Assembly: GCA_963836785.1 (NCBI GenBank)
Contig: CAWIKW010000005.1
Location: forward strand, 124,001 to 188,000
Origin: DASQPR01 sp963836785
GTDB lineage: Bacteria; Actinomycetota; Actinomycetes; Mycobacteriales; Micromonosporaceae
Direction of reading: 5' to 3'
Length of the DNA: 64,000 nt
The notes under the pieces: generated by a model
Told to the model about the DNA's origin: nothing
The model's database searches: none
Seen by the model: only the letters and a program-made list of their open reading frames with translations
Position numbers and translations under genes: made by a program
Shown here: piece by piece, positions 24,489 through 32,615 of the stretch
Numbering within the stretch: position 1 is the first letter of the stretch
Layout: each line of letters begins with the position of its first letter

Positions 24489-25685
24489 ATGGCTCGCCTT
24501 GCTCAGACCACCGGCCTGACCGACATCCAGGTCTCGATCATCGACACGGTTCGTGAGTTCGTAGACAAGGAGATCATTCCGCACGCCCAGCGCCTGGAGC
24601 ACGCCGATGAATACCCGGCCGACATCGTGGCCGGGATGCAGGAAATGGGTCTGTTCGGCCTCACCATCGCGGAAGAGCACGGGGGCCTGGGCGAGTCGTT
24701 GCTGACGTACGCGCTCGTGGTCGAACAGCTGTCCCGCGGCTGGATGTCGATCTCCGGCATCGTCAACACGCACTTCATCGTCGCGTACCTGATTTCCCAG
24801 CACGGCTCGGCGGAGCAGAAGGCGAGGCTGCTGCCGAAGATGGCCGCCGGCGATGTGCGCGGCGCGTTCTCGATGTCCGAACCGGGCTGCGGTTCGGACG
24901 TGGCGGCAATCCGCACCAAGGCCGTGCGGCAGGGCGACGCCTTCGCCATCAACGGGCAGAAGATGTGGCTTACCAACGGTAGCCAATCGTCGGTGGTGGC
25001 GACGCTGGTCAAGACGGACACCGGAGCGGATTCGGTCTACGGCAACATGACCACGTTCCTGCTCGAGAAGGAGCCCGGATTCGGCGAGACCGCGCCGGGT
25101 CTGACCATTCCCGGCAAGATCGAGAAGATGGGCTACAAGGGCGTCGAGACGACCGAGATGATCCTCGACGGTCATGTTGCGAGTGCATCCGCAGTGCTAG
25201 GCGGGGCCGACGGGGTCGGCCAGGGCTTCTACCAGATGATGGACGGCATCGAGGTCGGCCGCGTCAACGTCGCGGCCCGCGCGTGCGGCATCTCGTTGCG
25301 CGCGTTCGAACTGGCCGTCGCGTACGCCCAACAGCGCCAGACGTTCGGCGCGCCGCTGTATAAGCATCAGGCGATCGCATTCAAGATCGCAGAGATGGGT
25401 ACGAAGATCGAAGCGGCGCACGCCCTCATGGTCAACGCCGCGCGCCTCAAGGATTCGGGGCAGCGCAACGACGTCGAGGCCGGCATGGCGAAGCTGCTCG
25501 CGTCCGAGTACTGCGCTGAGATCGTGCAGGAGTCGTTCCGCATCCACGGCGGATACGGCTACTCCAAGGAGTACGAGATCGAGCGGCTCATGCGCGAGGC
25601 GCCGTTCCTGCTGATCGGCGAGGGCACTTCGGAGATCCAGAAGACGATCATCTCGCGCGGCCTGCTGAAGGAGTATCGGGCCTGA
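24489..25685 (+). CDS. acyl-CoA dehydrogenase (probable methylsuccinyl-CoA dehydrogenase)
   Basis: 398 residues, FAD-dependent. Motifs: GLFGLTIAEEHGGLG, the FAD/substrate segment AFSMSEPGCGSDVAAI, GQKMWLTNGSQS, the C-terminal YAQQRQTFG, and RIHGGYGYSKEYEIER with the usual ending GEGTSEIQKTII. The catalytic Glu region (MDGIEVGRVNVAARACG) matches the family. From memory it is very like the dehydrogenase in Streptomyces crotonyl-CoA carboxylase clusters, so it could oxidise methylsuccinyl-CoA to mesaconyl-CoA. ATG 24489 follows CGGAGG. It is single in its transcription unit here. Confidence 0.88.
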   Translation: MARLAQTTGLTDIQVSIIDTVREFVDKEIIPHAQRLEHADEYPADIVAGMQEMGLFGLTIAEEHGGLGESLLTYALVVEQLSRGWMSISGIVNTHFIVAYLISQHGSAEQKARLLPKMAAGDVRGAFSMSEPGCGSDVAAIRTKAVRQGDAFAINGQKMWLTNGSQSSVVATLVKTDTGADSVYGNMTTFLLEKEPGFGETAPGLTIPGKIEKMGYKGVETTEMILDGHVASASAVLGGADGVGQGFYQMMDGIEVGRVNVAARACGISLRAFELAVAYAQQRQTFGAPLYKHQAIAFKIAEMGTKIEAAHALMVNAARLKDSGQRNDVEAGMAKLLASEYCAEIVQESFRIHGGYGYSKEYEIERLMREAPFLLIGEGTSEIQKTIISRGLLKEYRA

Positions 25686-25713
25686 TCGCGCCAGTGCCTC
25701 GAAAGGCGGCGAG

Positions 25714-26118
25714 CTACAGCTTCGTCAGGGCGCGGATCGCGCGCTCGACCGCGATGCAGTGGTCCTCGACGTAGTCAAGGCCGCCGGCGAGCGCGATCTC
25801 ACGGGCCTCGACGGAGGCGATGCCTTGCTGGAGCCATAACGCATCGGCACCAATATCGACGGCTTGCCGGGCGATCGGTGGAGTGTCGGCCGACGGTCGG
25901 AAGACGTTGACCAGGTCGACGTGCTCGGGAATGTCAGCAATCGTCGGGTAGCACCGCACACCCCACAGCTCGTCGGTGTACGGATTTACCGGAATGACGC
26001 GCCAGCCGTGGCGCATGATCTGCCGCGGCACGGACGAGGCGACCTTACCCGGGTCACGGGAGGCGCCGACGACGGCGATCGTTGTCGAATCGGCGAGGAT
26101 CTGCTCTGCTGTTCGCAC
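25714..26118 (-). CDS. CoA-binding (YccU-like) protein
   Basis: About 134 residues, one Rossmann-type CoA-binding domain. Visible are IAVVGASRDPGKVAS, VIPVNPYTDELWG, VDLVNVFRPS and ALWLQQGIAS, matching small stand-alone relatives of succinyl-CoA synthetase alpha subunits. A conserved Cys-His pair near the end (VEDHCIAVE) is also typical. Likely binds CoA or a nucleotide; no reaction is established for the family. Start is uncertain between GTG 26118 and ATG 26154. Same strand as thioredoxin, but a terminator lies between them. Confidence 0.82.
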   Translation of the reverse strand: MRTAEQILADSTTIAVVGASRDPGKVASSVPRQIMRHGWRVIPVNPYTDELWGVRCYPTIADIPEHVDLVNVFRPSADTPPIARQAVDIGADALWLQQGIASVEAREIALAGGLDYVEDHCIAVERAIRALTKL

Positions 26119-26187
26119 ACCGCGAATGTACGTCGGCCGACGCGCGCGCGACATCCATGGTGGACCTTGGGTGACGGGCCCGGCATG

Positions 26188-26226
26188 CACATGTGGCCGG
26201 GCCCTGCGGGGACCCGGCCACATGTG
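26188..26226 (-). terminator. terminator after thioredoxin
   Basis: Perfect 14-bp arms (CACATGTGGCCGGG at 26188-26201, complement at 26213-26226) with an 11-base loop. It lies 38 bases downstream of the trx stop and upstream of the CoA-binding gene, both on the minus strand. Confidence 0.82.
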
Positions 26227-26264
26227 TGCTCGTTACGGTTGGAAGGTGCTGTTGGGAACCGGCG

Positions 26265-26630
26265 TCAGCTGGCGCTCGACTCGGCCGTCTTGCGGACCTC
26301 GTCCATGTCGAGCTGCTGTGCCTGCTCGATCAGCGACTCGATGTACGGCGCCGGAATTCCACCCGGCTGCTGGTACAGGATGACGCCGTCCCGAACGACC
26401 ATGAGCGTCGGGATCGACTGGACACCGAAGCGCTGCGCCAATTCGGGCTGTGCGTCAATATCGATCTTGCCGAATACGACGCCGTCATCCTCGTGCTTGC
26501 CGGCGACGTCCTCGAAAATCGGCGAGAAGCGGTGGCACGGCCCACACCAATCGGCCCAAAAGTCGACGAGTGCAATCCCGTCGCCGGTGAGCTCCTCGAA
26601 GTTGGTCGCGGTCAATTCCTGGGCGGCCAT
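26265..26630 (-). CDS. trxA: thioredoxin
   Basis: 121 residues. Redox site WCGPC (Cys 29/32) follows LVDFWADW; the cis-Pro is in QSIPTLMVVRDG. Unlike many thioredoxins, the residue after the site is His-Arg (CGPCHRFSP). A C-terminal extension of about 15 residues (DEVRKTAESSAS) is present. Cytosolic dithiol reductant; it may serve reductases, stress enzymes or MoeZ-type sulfur transfer. No thioredoxin reductase gene is nearby. Confidence 0.92.
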   Translation of the reverse strand: MAAQELTATNFEELTGDGIALVDFWADWCGPCHRFSPIFEDVAGKHEDDGVVFGKIDIDAQPELAQRFGVQSIPTLMVVRDGVILYQQPGGIPAPYIESLIEQAQQLDMDEVRKTAESSAS

Positions 26631-27118
26631 TCGGCGCCTCCGTTTCGTCTCACGTCTTTACGGTCGGTGCAACGAAAGCCGTCACTGTGCCATTCCCGGC
26701 CGCCTCGTCGGCGCGGGTAACGCGGCACACACCCAGCGGCGCGGGGCGCCAGACCGGGATCGCGCAGCTCGGCTTCGACCCGGAGGGGCGAGAACGCCGA
26801 CCCACCAGAGACCGCTGGGCGGGGGAAGAATCAGCCCGCATCAGCCCGCGCCGCCAATCCCGACAATGCGTACTGCGACAATCCGCACTCTGAGTGACGA
26901 AAGTTATTACTGAGTGGTATTGAAGCTTACGATCGCATAACTGTGACCGCCATCACTATCGTCGATACGCCTCCGTACCGCACACTGACATCACAAAGCG
27001 TGGGCGGCGGGCGCCGGGGAGGGCCCCGCCGTTCATTGCGTCTAGGGTGCGGCATGCTTGCCGTACCCATTTTTTGTGTCTCAGTTTGTGTCCATTGGCT
27101 GGTCAGTCGGAGGTCGGA
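26631..27118. other. 488-bp divergent intergenic region
   Basis: Lies between thioredoxin (minus) and the MaoC hydratase (plus). I see no gene with convincing codon bias. An AT-richer stretch at about 26890-26960 is a plausible promoter zone, and CGGAGG at 27109 is the ribosome site of the hydratase. Confidence 0.5.
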
Positions 27119-27619
27119 ATGCAGTTCGGGCGGTATTTCGAGGAATTCGAGATCGGCGCTGTCTATCGGCATTGGCCGGGCAAGACCATCACCGAGAGCG
27201 ACGACCATCTGTTCTGTCTGATCACCATGAACCATCATCCGCTCCATCTCGACGCGCATTACGCCGAAACCTCGACGGCATACGGGCGCAACGTCGTCGT
27301 GGGCAACCTGATCTACTCCCTTCTCCTCGGGATGTCGGTCGCGGACGTCAGTGGCAAGGCAATCGCCAATCTCGAGGTCGAGTCACTGCGGCACGTCGCG
27401 CCGACGTTCCACGGCGACACGATCTACGGCCAGACGACGGTGCTCGACAAGAAGGAGTCCTCGTCCAAGCCGGATCGGGGTGTGGTGACGGTCGAGACCC
27501 TGGGCTACAAGCAGGACGGCACGCTCGTGTGCACGTTCCGGCGGCGCGTGATGGTGCCGAAAAAGGCCTACGCCACCGACGACGGCCAGCCGAGCTTTCC
27601 GGAGCCGGCGGGCGGCTGA
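27119..27619 (+). CDS. MaoC-like hydratase (probable mesaconyl-CoA hydratase)
   Basis: 166 residues, one hot-dog domain. The hydratase-2 site is NHHPLHLDAHYAE (Asp and His), followed by VVVGNLIYSLLLGMSV and LRHVAPTFHGDTIYG. From memory, the stretch MNHHPLHLD...LLGMSV...LRHVAPTFHGDT matches the MaoC protein in Streptomyces crotonyl-CoA carboxylase clusters, where it would hydrate mesaconyl-CoA to methylmalyl-CoA. That product is the substrate for the lyase at 17218. ATG 27119 follows CGGAGG. Followed by an uncharacterised gene 69 bases on. Confidence 0.88.
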   Translation: MQFGRYFEEFEIGAVYRHWPGKTITESDDHLFCLITMNHHPLHLDAHYAETSTAYGRNVVVGNLIYSLLLGMSVADVSGKAIANLEVESLRHVAPTFHGDTIYGQTTVLDKKESSSKPDRGVVTVETLGYKQDGTLVCTFRRRVMVPKKAYATDDGQPSFPEPAGG

Positions 27620-27688
27620 CCGACCTCGTCGCGCGATCGACTTGCCGCGCGGCGCCGTGGCCGGCTTATGCTGAGCCCGGAGGTCGTT

Positions 27689-28213
27689 ATGCGCAGCTCC
27701 GACACCGACGCCAACCGGTTCGGCACGGTCTTCATCGACACGACGATCACACGATTTACGCAGGCCGAGTGGGATCTGCTGGTGCACCTGCCGGGTCGGG
27801 TGGTCGCGGCGGCGACGTCCGACGGGACCGCCAGTGCCGGTCAATCCGTGATCGAGGCCTTGGCCGGCCTGAACGCGATCGCTGCGGGCCGTGGCTCGCC
27901 CAATGCTCTGGTACGGCAGGTCGTCGGCACGATCTACGCGGAGTTGGATTTCGACTCGCCGTCGGCACCGGACATCGGTGTGGCCGACGAGGTGACCAGC
28001 TTCGCGCCGATTCTCGCGGCCTGCCGGCAGGCCGCCGCCATTCTCGCCGATCACGGCAGCGACGCCGACCGACTCGCGTACGAGAAGTGGCTGGAGTCGA
28101 TCGCGATCGTGGTCTGCGACGCGTTGCCGATGACCGGTGACCTCGGCTCGACGATGATGCGCGTGGCGACCGAGCGATATCTGTTGGCCGAGCTCGCGGA
28201 CGCGTTCCGCTGA
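27689..28213 (+). CDS. conserved-looking hypothetical protein
   Basis: 174 residues, start ATG 27689 behind CCCGGAGG. I do not recognise it. It looks like a small all-helical soluble protein: FTQAEWDLLVHLPGRVVAAAT, a Gly/Ser loop, then helices rich in Ala and acidic residues and the C-terminal MMRVATERYLLAELADAFR. The first helices resemble tellurite-resistance TerB-like or ferritin-like bundles only superficially. Codon usage is normal for the genome. It may be co-transcribed with the MaoC gene. Confidence 0.65.
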   Translation: MRSSDTDANRFGTVFIDTTITRFTQAEWDLLVHLPGRVVAAATSDGTASAGQSVIEALAGLNAIAAGRGSPNALVRQVVGTIYAELDFDSPSAPDIGVADEVTSFAPILAACRQAAAILADHGSDADRLAYEKWLESIAIVVCDALPMTGDLGSTMMRVATERYLLAELADAFR

Positions 28214-28296
28214 ACGATCCCGCCCGGCGTCCTGCGGGCACCGCCGATCGACCGGCGCGCGAGCGCGCTGGGCTCACCCCGTACCCTCTGGCTCTT

Positions 28297-29010
28297 GTGA
28301 GCGCAACAACAACGGATCCGGGCGATGCGGACGACATCGACCCGCGCGGCGTTGGGGTTGGACCGTGGCCGGGGCCGTGGCCCGACGACGAGCGGTTCGA
28401 TCCGGTGCTGCTCGAGGCGGGCGACCGGCGCAACGTCGTGGATCGCTACCGATACTGGCGGCGAGAGGCGATCGTGGCCGACCTCGACGCGCGCCGGCAC
28501 GATTTCCACGTCGCGATCGAGAACTGGCAGCACGACATGAACATCGGCACCGTCGTGCGCAACGCGAACGCGTTTCTGGCGCGCGAAGTGCACGTGATCG
28601 GTCGTCGCCGGTGGAACCGGCGCGGCGCGATGGTCACCGACCGATACCAGCACGTTCGTCATCACGAGACCATCGAAGAGTTCGTGGCGTGGGCGCATGA
28701 GTCAGGACTGACCGTCGTCGGCATCGACAACCTGCCGGGCGCGAACGCGCTCGAGTCGGCCGACCTGCCGCGGGCGTGTGCACTGCTGTTCGGTCAGGAG
28801 GGGCCCGGTCTGTCCGATGCCGCGCGACTGGCCTGCGACGACGTGTTCTCGATCGCGCAATTTGGTTCGACGCGTTCTATCAATGCGGGTGTGGCGAGCG
28901 GCATCGCGATGCACGCTTGGATCCGTACACATGTTGTCGCGTCCACCGGCGGTTCACCTTCCGGCGGGGGCGCACCTTCCGGCGCGGGCACAGCGTCGAA
29001 AGCCACCTGA
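28297..29010 (+). CDS. TrmH/SpoU-family RNA methyltransferase
   Basis: 237 residues, SPOUT fold with a deep trefoil knot. Motif 1 is NIGTVVRNANAF (with Asn and Arg), motif 2 LLFGQEGPGLS, motif 3 IAQFGSTRSINAGVASGIAMHAW. It transfers a methyl group, usually 2'-O, to rRNA or tRNA; the target is unknown. An N-terminal arm of ~70 residues is rich in Trp-Pro (VGPWPGPWPDDERF), and a Gly/Ser tail ends the protein. GTG start at 28297. Confidence 0.9.
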   Translation: MSATTTDPGDADDIDPRGVGVGPWPGPWPDDERFDPVLLEAGDRRNVVDRYRYWRREAIVADLDARRHDFHVAIENWQHDMNIGTVVRNANAFLAREVHVIGRRRWNRRGAMVTDRYQHVRHHETIEEFVAWAHESGLTVVGIDNLPGANALESADLPRACALLFGQEGPGLSDAARLACDDVFSIAQFGSTRSINAGVASGIAMHAWIRTHVVASTGGSPSGGGAPSGAGTASKAT

Positions 29011-29267
29011 GAATCTCCGACTTTTTGTCGCATTCAGCTACCGCTCGGCGAATCAATCCGGCCGTATTCTGCGGGTAGGCTGCACAAACGGGTTAACCGG
29101 CCGCTAATGGGACGTCTGTGCCAAGATCGCGCGATCGGCTATCGTACGGGATGATCTTCTGATGAAGTTCTCCATCGATGATTCAACGCAACACGCTCAA
29201 CTGATACTGTAAGCACTGCCGCGGCAGCGCCTACACACCGCCGTAGCGCAGAGGGGGATGGCCCGAG

Positions 29268-29426
29268 ATGGTCAAGAAGGTCCTCACATGGTGCTTTGTC
29301 GCCTTCCTGGTGTTTTTCGTGGCATATCGGCCAGAGAATGCGGCAGCGGTTTTCAAGTCCCTGGGCAGCGGTGTCGTCGACATCGCCCAGGGCTTCGGTG
29401 ACTTCTTCTCCAGCCTCGTCGCCTGA
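29268..29426 (+). CDS. small single-pass membrane protein, 52 residues
   Basis: A short gene: MVKKVLTWCFVAFLVFFVAY starts with a Lys-rich end and one membrane helix, followed by an amphipathic helix (VFKSLGSGVVDIAQGFGDFF). GAGGGGG lies about 11 bases upstream. It sits 24 bases before the PH-domain membrane protein gene, and small proteins of this kind precede that gene in other actinobacteria as far as I recall. Coding is supported by codon bias and position; function is unknown. Confidence 0.7.
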   Translation: MVKKVLTWCFVAFLVFFVAYRPENAAAVFKSLGSGVVDIAQGFGDFFSSLVA

Positions 29427-29450
29427 GGCTCGGACTAACCCGAGACCACG

Positions 29451-30197
29451 ATGCCGCCGCGAGATCCCGATCCCGGCGAATACCGGCGGGATGACGAATA
29501 CGCCGACGAATACGCGCGCCGCGGATATGGCGACGGCGATCCGCAGACCGAAGAGATCCGCACCGAGCCGGTCTACGAAGAGGAAATAGCTCCGCTGCAT
29601 TACGACGCGTCGGGCGTGCTGCGACCGGGGCGCGTCCTGCAGGTCGAGGAGGAGCCCAGCACCCTTGTCGCTCGCTACCTCTTCCCGACCGAGAAATTCC
29701 GCGGCGAGTGGCGCAAACACTGGACGTACCTGTTCGACCAGTTCGCGTACGCGGCGCTGGCCACGTTCATCTTCGGCTGGCTCTGGGGTTTCCTGGTCAA
29801 GCACCATCAGGGCACCGCGACCGGCGTCGTGATCATCATCTGGATCCTCGTGATGATCTTCATTACGTTCAAGGTCGCCGACTGGTATTACGACCGCTTC
29901 ATCCTGACCAACAAACGGATCATGGCAGTCCGGGGCATGGTCAGCCGCACGGTCGCCATGATGCCGCTGCTGCGCGTGACGGACATGAAATACGAGCAGT
30001 CAGCCACCGGCCGCCTGTTCAACTACGGCACGTTCGTGCTGGAGTCGGCCGGTCAGGAGCAGGCGTTACGCGAGGTCAAGCACCTGCCCAACCCGAACGA
30101 GCTCTACCTGCGCATCGTCGAGGAAATGTACGAGCCCGAGGCGGTCGAGGCGAAGCTCGCGGCGCGCAGCGCCGACCTGGACGACGATGGCTCTTAG
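29451..30197 (+). CDS. membrane protein with bacterial PH domain
   Basis: 248 residues. An acidic cytoplasmic N-terminus (to ~60) is followed by a conserved segment with HYDASGVLRPGRVL, then two helices (YAALATFIFGWLWGFL and VVIIIWILVMIFITF) and a YdbS-like bPH2 domain (about 145-225: YDRFILTNKRIMAVRGMV, DMKYEQSATGRLFNYGTFVLES). The C-terminal tail is acidic. It probably anchors a membrane-proximal complex; no enzymatic role is expected. Likely an operon with the 52-residue gene upstream. Confidence 0.82.
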   Translation: MPPRDPDPGEYRRDDEYADEYARRGYGDGDPQTEEIRTEPVYEEEIAPLHYDASGVLRPGRVLQVEEEPSTLVARYLFPTEKFRGEWRKHWTYLFDQFAYAALATFIFGWLWGFLVKHHQGTATGVVIIIWILVMIFITFKVADWYYDRFILTNKRIMAVRGMVSRTVAMMPLLRVTDMKYEQSATGRLFNYGTFVLESAGQEQALREVKHLPNPNELYLRIVEEMYEPEAVEAKLAARSADLDDDGS

Positions 30198-30395
30198 GCT
30201 CTGAGGTTCTTGGGCCGCGCCGCTCGGTGGCGGGTCGTTTCGGCGCTGGGCCGTTCGGATTTGTACGGAAGTTGGGCGCCGGGGCCGGCGCCGGACCGGC
30301 CAAGTTCCGTACAGTTGCGCCGATGGCCGTGGTGATCATGGTGTCGCATTGGCCATAACTGAGAGCCACCCAAGCTTTTCGTAGTTGATATCAAA

Positions 30396-31394
30396 ATGCA
30401 CTCTGGGCCAGGCAACCTCACAAGCACCAATGGCGTCTTCTATAACGTGACCGTGCTGACGCGCCATCCGAAGAACAACGGAACGCCGGAGGAACCAGGC
30501 CGTGGCGCGCTCGGTCGCCCCGAAACCCGTCGGGGCCGGTCCGGAAAGCGGAAGACCGGCTCGGCGCCCGTGACGAAGGACGACGCGGCGAAGATCGCCA
30601 AGCGCAGCGGCGCAACCGGGACTGCCCCGATCAACGCCGGCCCGACGGCCCAGCCCGGCCCGATCGCCCAGTCCGGCCCGGTCGCGCAGTCCGGCCCGGT
30701 CGCGCAGTCCGGCCCGACCGTGCAGTCCGGCCCGGTCGCGCAGTCCGGCCCGACCGTGCAGTCCGGCCCGATCGCCCAGTCCGGCCCGGTCGCGCAGTCC
30801 GGTCCGGTCGCGCAGTCCGGCTCGATCGCCCAGTCCGGCCCGGTCGCGCAGTCCGGTCCGGTCGCGCAGTCCGGCCCGATCGTCCGAGCCAGCGCTCCAG
30901 GGCAAGGTCGCGTAGCCGTCGGCCCGTCGAACCGCGCCAGCACCCCCGGCGCCGCGGACCGGGCCCGCGCCAAGGGCAGCGCAACCGAGCCGGTTCGGGC
31001 GAAGGCGAGCGCGGCCGGGAAGGCCGGCACCGCAGCCAGAACGAAGGCCGATCCGTCGGCGAGTGGCGTACGAAACGGTGCGCGCCCGGCACAGGGCCGC
31101 GTATCCGTGGGTCGGGCGGGGGATCCACGGGTGCGCGGCCCAGTCGCGCCGCCGCGCCGACCGTGGCGTCGCCGGCCGCTGTACGTCTATCGTCTGGCCG
31201 ACCTCGACGAGTTGTTCGCCACCGCTCAAGCTCGGACGGACGCGGAGGCGGAGGCGCGTCGCGACCGGTTCAATCGCCGATCCAACTGGCGCGTCATCGG
31301 CGTCGTGTTGCTGGTGGCGGCCGGTTTGGCGATCGCGACGGCGGGCCTGGTGAATGAGGCCGTCACGTTGGTCATGAACATCTTCGCCGCGTAG
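30396..31394 (+). CDS. membrane protein with 14 GPxAQS repeats
   Basis: Up to 332 residues. Residues ~82-165 are fourteen hexapeptide units (GP-I/V/T-A/V-QS) encoded by an 18-bp minisatellite. Then comes a basic, Ala/Arg/Lys-rich linker (~165-260), a short conserved block (RRPLYVYRLADLDELFATAQ) and one C-terminal helix (VIGVVLLVAAGLAIATAG). The block and helix look like the only conserved core; the rest is disordered and positively charged, which would suit nucleic-acid or cell-wall contact. Start unclear: ATG 30396, GTG 30447 and GTG 30570 are possible. No function known. Confidence 0.6.
   Translation: MHSGPGNLTSTNGVFYNVTVLTRHPKNNGTPEEPGRGALGRPETRRGRSGKRKTGSAPVTKDDAAKIAKRSGATGTAPINAGPTAQPGPIAQSGPVAQSGPVAQSGPTVQSGPVAQSGPTVQSGPIAQSGPVAQSGPVAQSGSIAQSGPVAQSGPVAQSGPIVRASAPGQGRVAVGPSNRASTPGAADRARAKGSATEPVRAKASAAGKAGTAARTKADPSASGVRNGARPAQGRVSVGRAGDPRVRGPVAPPRRPWRRRPLYVYRLADLDELFATAQARTDAEAEARRDRFNRRSNWRVIGVVLLVAAGLAIATAGLVNEAVTLVMNIFAA
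30639..30890 (+). repeat. 18-bp minisatellite, 14 units
   Basis: Fourteen 18-base units around GGCCCGGTCGCGCAGTCC in register with codons. Variation is limited to one or two bases per unit. It lies inside the preceding CDS and is prone to length change. Confidence 0.9.
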
Positions 31395-31438
31395 CTGCAC
31401 ACAATCCGGCGGGAGACGATGTCCATCAGGGGATAGTG

Positions 31439-32056
31439 ATGGGCATGCAGTTCTTCGGCGAGGTCTTTGTGACCCTGCTTGTGATCACCGACCCGCCGGG
31501 AACCGTACCGGTGTTCATCGCTCTGACCGGCCAGATGTCGCCCCGCGATCGGAATCGCGCGGCGTGGCAGGCGTCCGCCCTCGCGCTCGGCGTCATCGTC
31601 GCGTTCGCCGTTGTTGGACAGAACCTGCTGAGCTACTTGAATGTGGACCTGCCGGCCCTGCAGGGAGCCGGTGGTCTGCTGCTCATCCTGGTCGCGCTCG
31701 AGTTGCTCACCGGAAAGTCAGACGACGCGAACAAGCCGGCAACCTCGAATGTCGCGCTCGTGCCCCTCGGCACCCCGCTTCTGGCCGGGCCAGGCGCGAT
31801 CGTCGCGACCATGCTGTTCGTACAGCGAGCGCATGGGTTCGCAGAGTATGCCGAGATCGCGGCCGGGATCGTGTGCGTGATGTCGCTCGTGTGGCTCGCG
31901 CTGCGGTTCTCCGGCGTGATCGTGCGCATCCTGCGACCGGGTGGCATCGAAGTGCTGAACCGGATCGCCGGTCTGCTGCTGGCCGCCATCGCCGTCCAGC
32001 TCATCGCGGACGCGATCGATGCGTTCGTCACCCAGTATCTGCACACGGCACACTGA
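31439..32056 (+). CDS. MarC-family integral membrane protein
   Basis: 205 residues with six predicted helices. Family marks: FVTLLVITDPPGTVPVF near the N-terminus, a glycine-rich helix LQGAGGLLLILVALELL, and the re-entrant-like VPLGTPLLAGPGAI, then NRIAGLLLAAIAVQLIADAI. The Asp-Pro-Pro and Pro-Leu-Gly-Thr-Pro motifs are typical. The physiological role of MarC proteins is unsettled. ATG 31439 chosen; the codon before is an in-frame GTG. Confidence 0.85.
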   Translation: MGMQFFGEVFVTLLVITDPPGTVPVFIALTGQMSPRDRNRAAWQASALALGVIVAFAVVGQNLLSYLNVDLPALQGAGGLLLILVALELLTGKSDDANKPATSNVALVPLGTPLLAGPGAIVATMLFVQRAHGFAEYAEIAAGIVCVMSLVWLALRFSGVIVRILRPGGIEVLNRIAGLLLAAIAVQLIADAIDAFVTQYLHTAH

Positions 32057-32084
32057 CGCCGCGCTCCGGGTGATGATCGTCGAG

Positions 32085-32471
32085 TCAGTCGCCGGGCTCG
32101 GCGGCGGCCGCGGTCGTCGTGATCGCCGCCGGTGATGCCGCGGCGCCGCGCCGCGTGATGGGCGCATGACGCCGGGACGGTGCGGTGGTTGGTGCGGCCC
32201 GCGTGCCGGTCGGGGCCAGATCCGCCGGTACGTCCGATTCGGCGGCACCGCGATCCCGCCGGCGGATCACGGCAAACCCGGAATCAAGGTCAACATCGCT
32301 GTCCGCGCCGTTGGCGACGTCCACTCGCCGGCGCCGGGACTCTTGGATGTGCTCGGTCTGCTTGTGCTTGGACGGGCGGAACAACGCGTCGATCTCGGCC
32401 ATGCCGGCGCCGAGCGCGTTGCCGGCGGCCGAGTTCTCGTCGCCGCCACGCATCCAGCGCAACAGACCCAT
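32085..32471 (-). CDS. DUF6191-like small protein
   Basis: 128 residues, no membrane helix. The conserved part is AEIDALFRPSKHKQTEHIQESRRRRVDVANG followed by an acidic VDLDSG, a signature I associate with DUF6191 proteins of actinobacteria. The C-terminal third is Ala/Thr/Pro low complexity. Function unknown. It diverges from the RecB-like nuclease gene with a 144-bp gap. Confidence 0.6.
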   Translation of the reverse strand: MGLLRWMRGGDENSAAGNALGAGMAEIDALFRPSKHKQTEHIQESRRRRVDVANGADSDVDLDSGFAVIRRRDRGAAESDVPADLAPTGTRAAPTTAPSRRHAPITRRGAAASPAAITTTAAAAEPGD

Positions 32472-32615
32472 CTGATGTCCTCCCCGGGGGCTCGTGCCGT
32501 GCGATCCGGCTCATCGGCGGCCGCACGCAGCTCGTACCGCCGAACCTCGATCCGCGTGGCCGTCTCGGCGCTACGCCCGGCGCAAGTGTCGCACCGCGAT
32601 GGCAGGATGTGCCAC

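Noticed and set aside
30639..30890. CRISPR-like array
   Set aside because: Units are 18 bp with no spacers, in frame in a coding sequence; it is a minisatellite. The arrays at 35265 and 62711 were rejected for the same reason.
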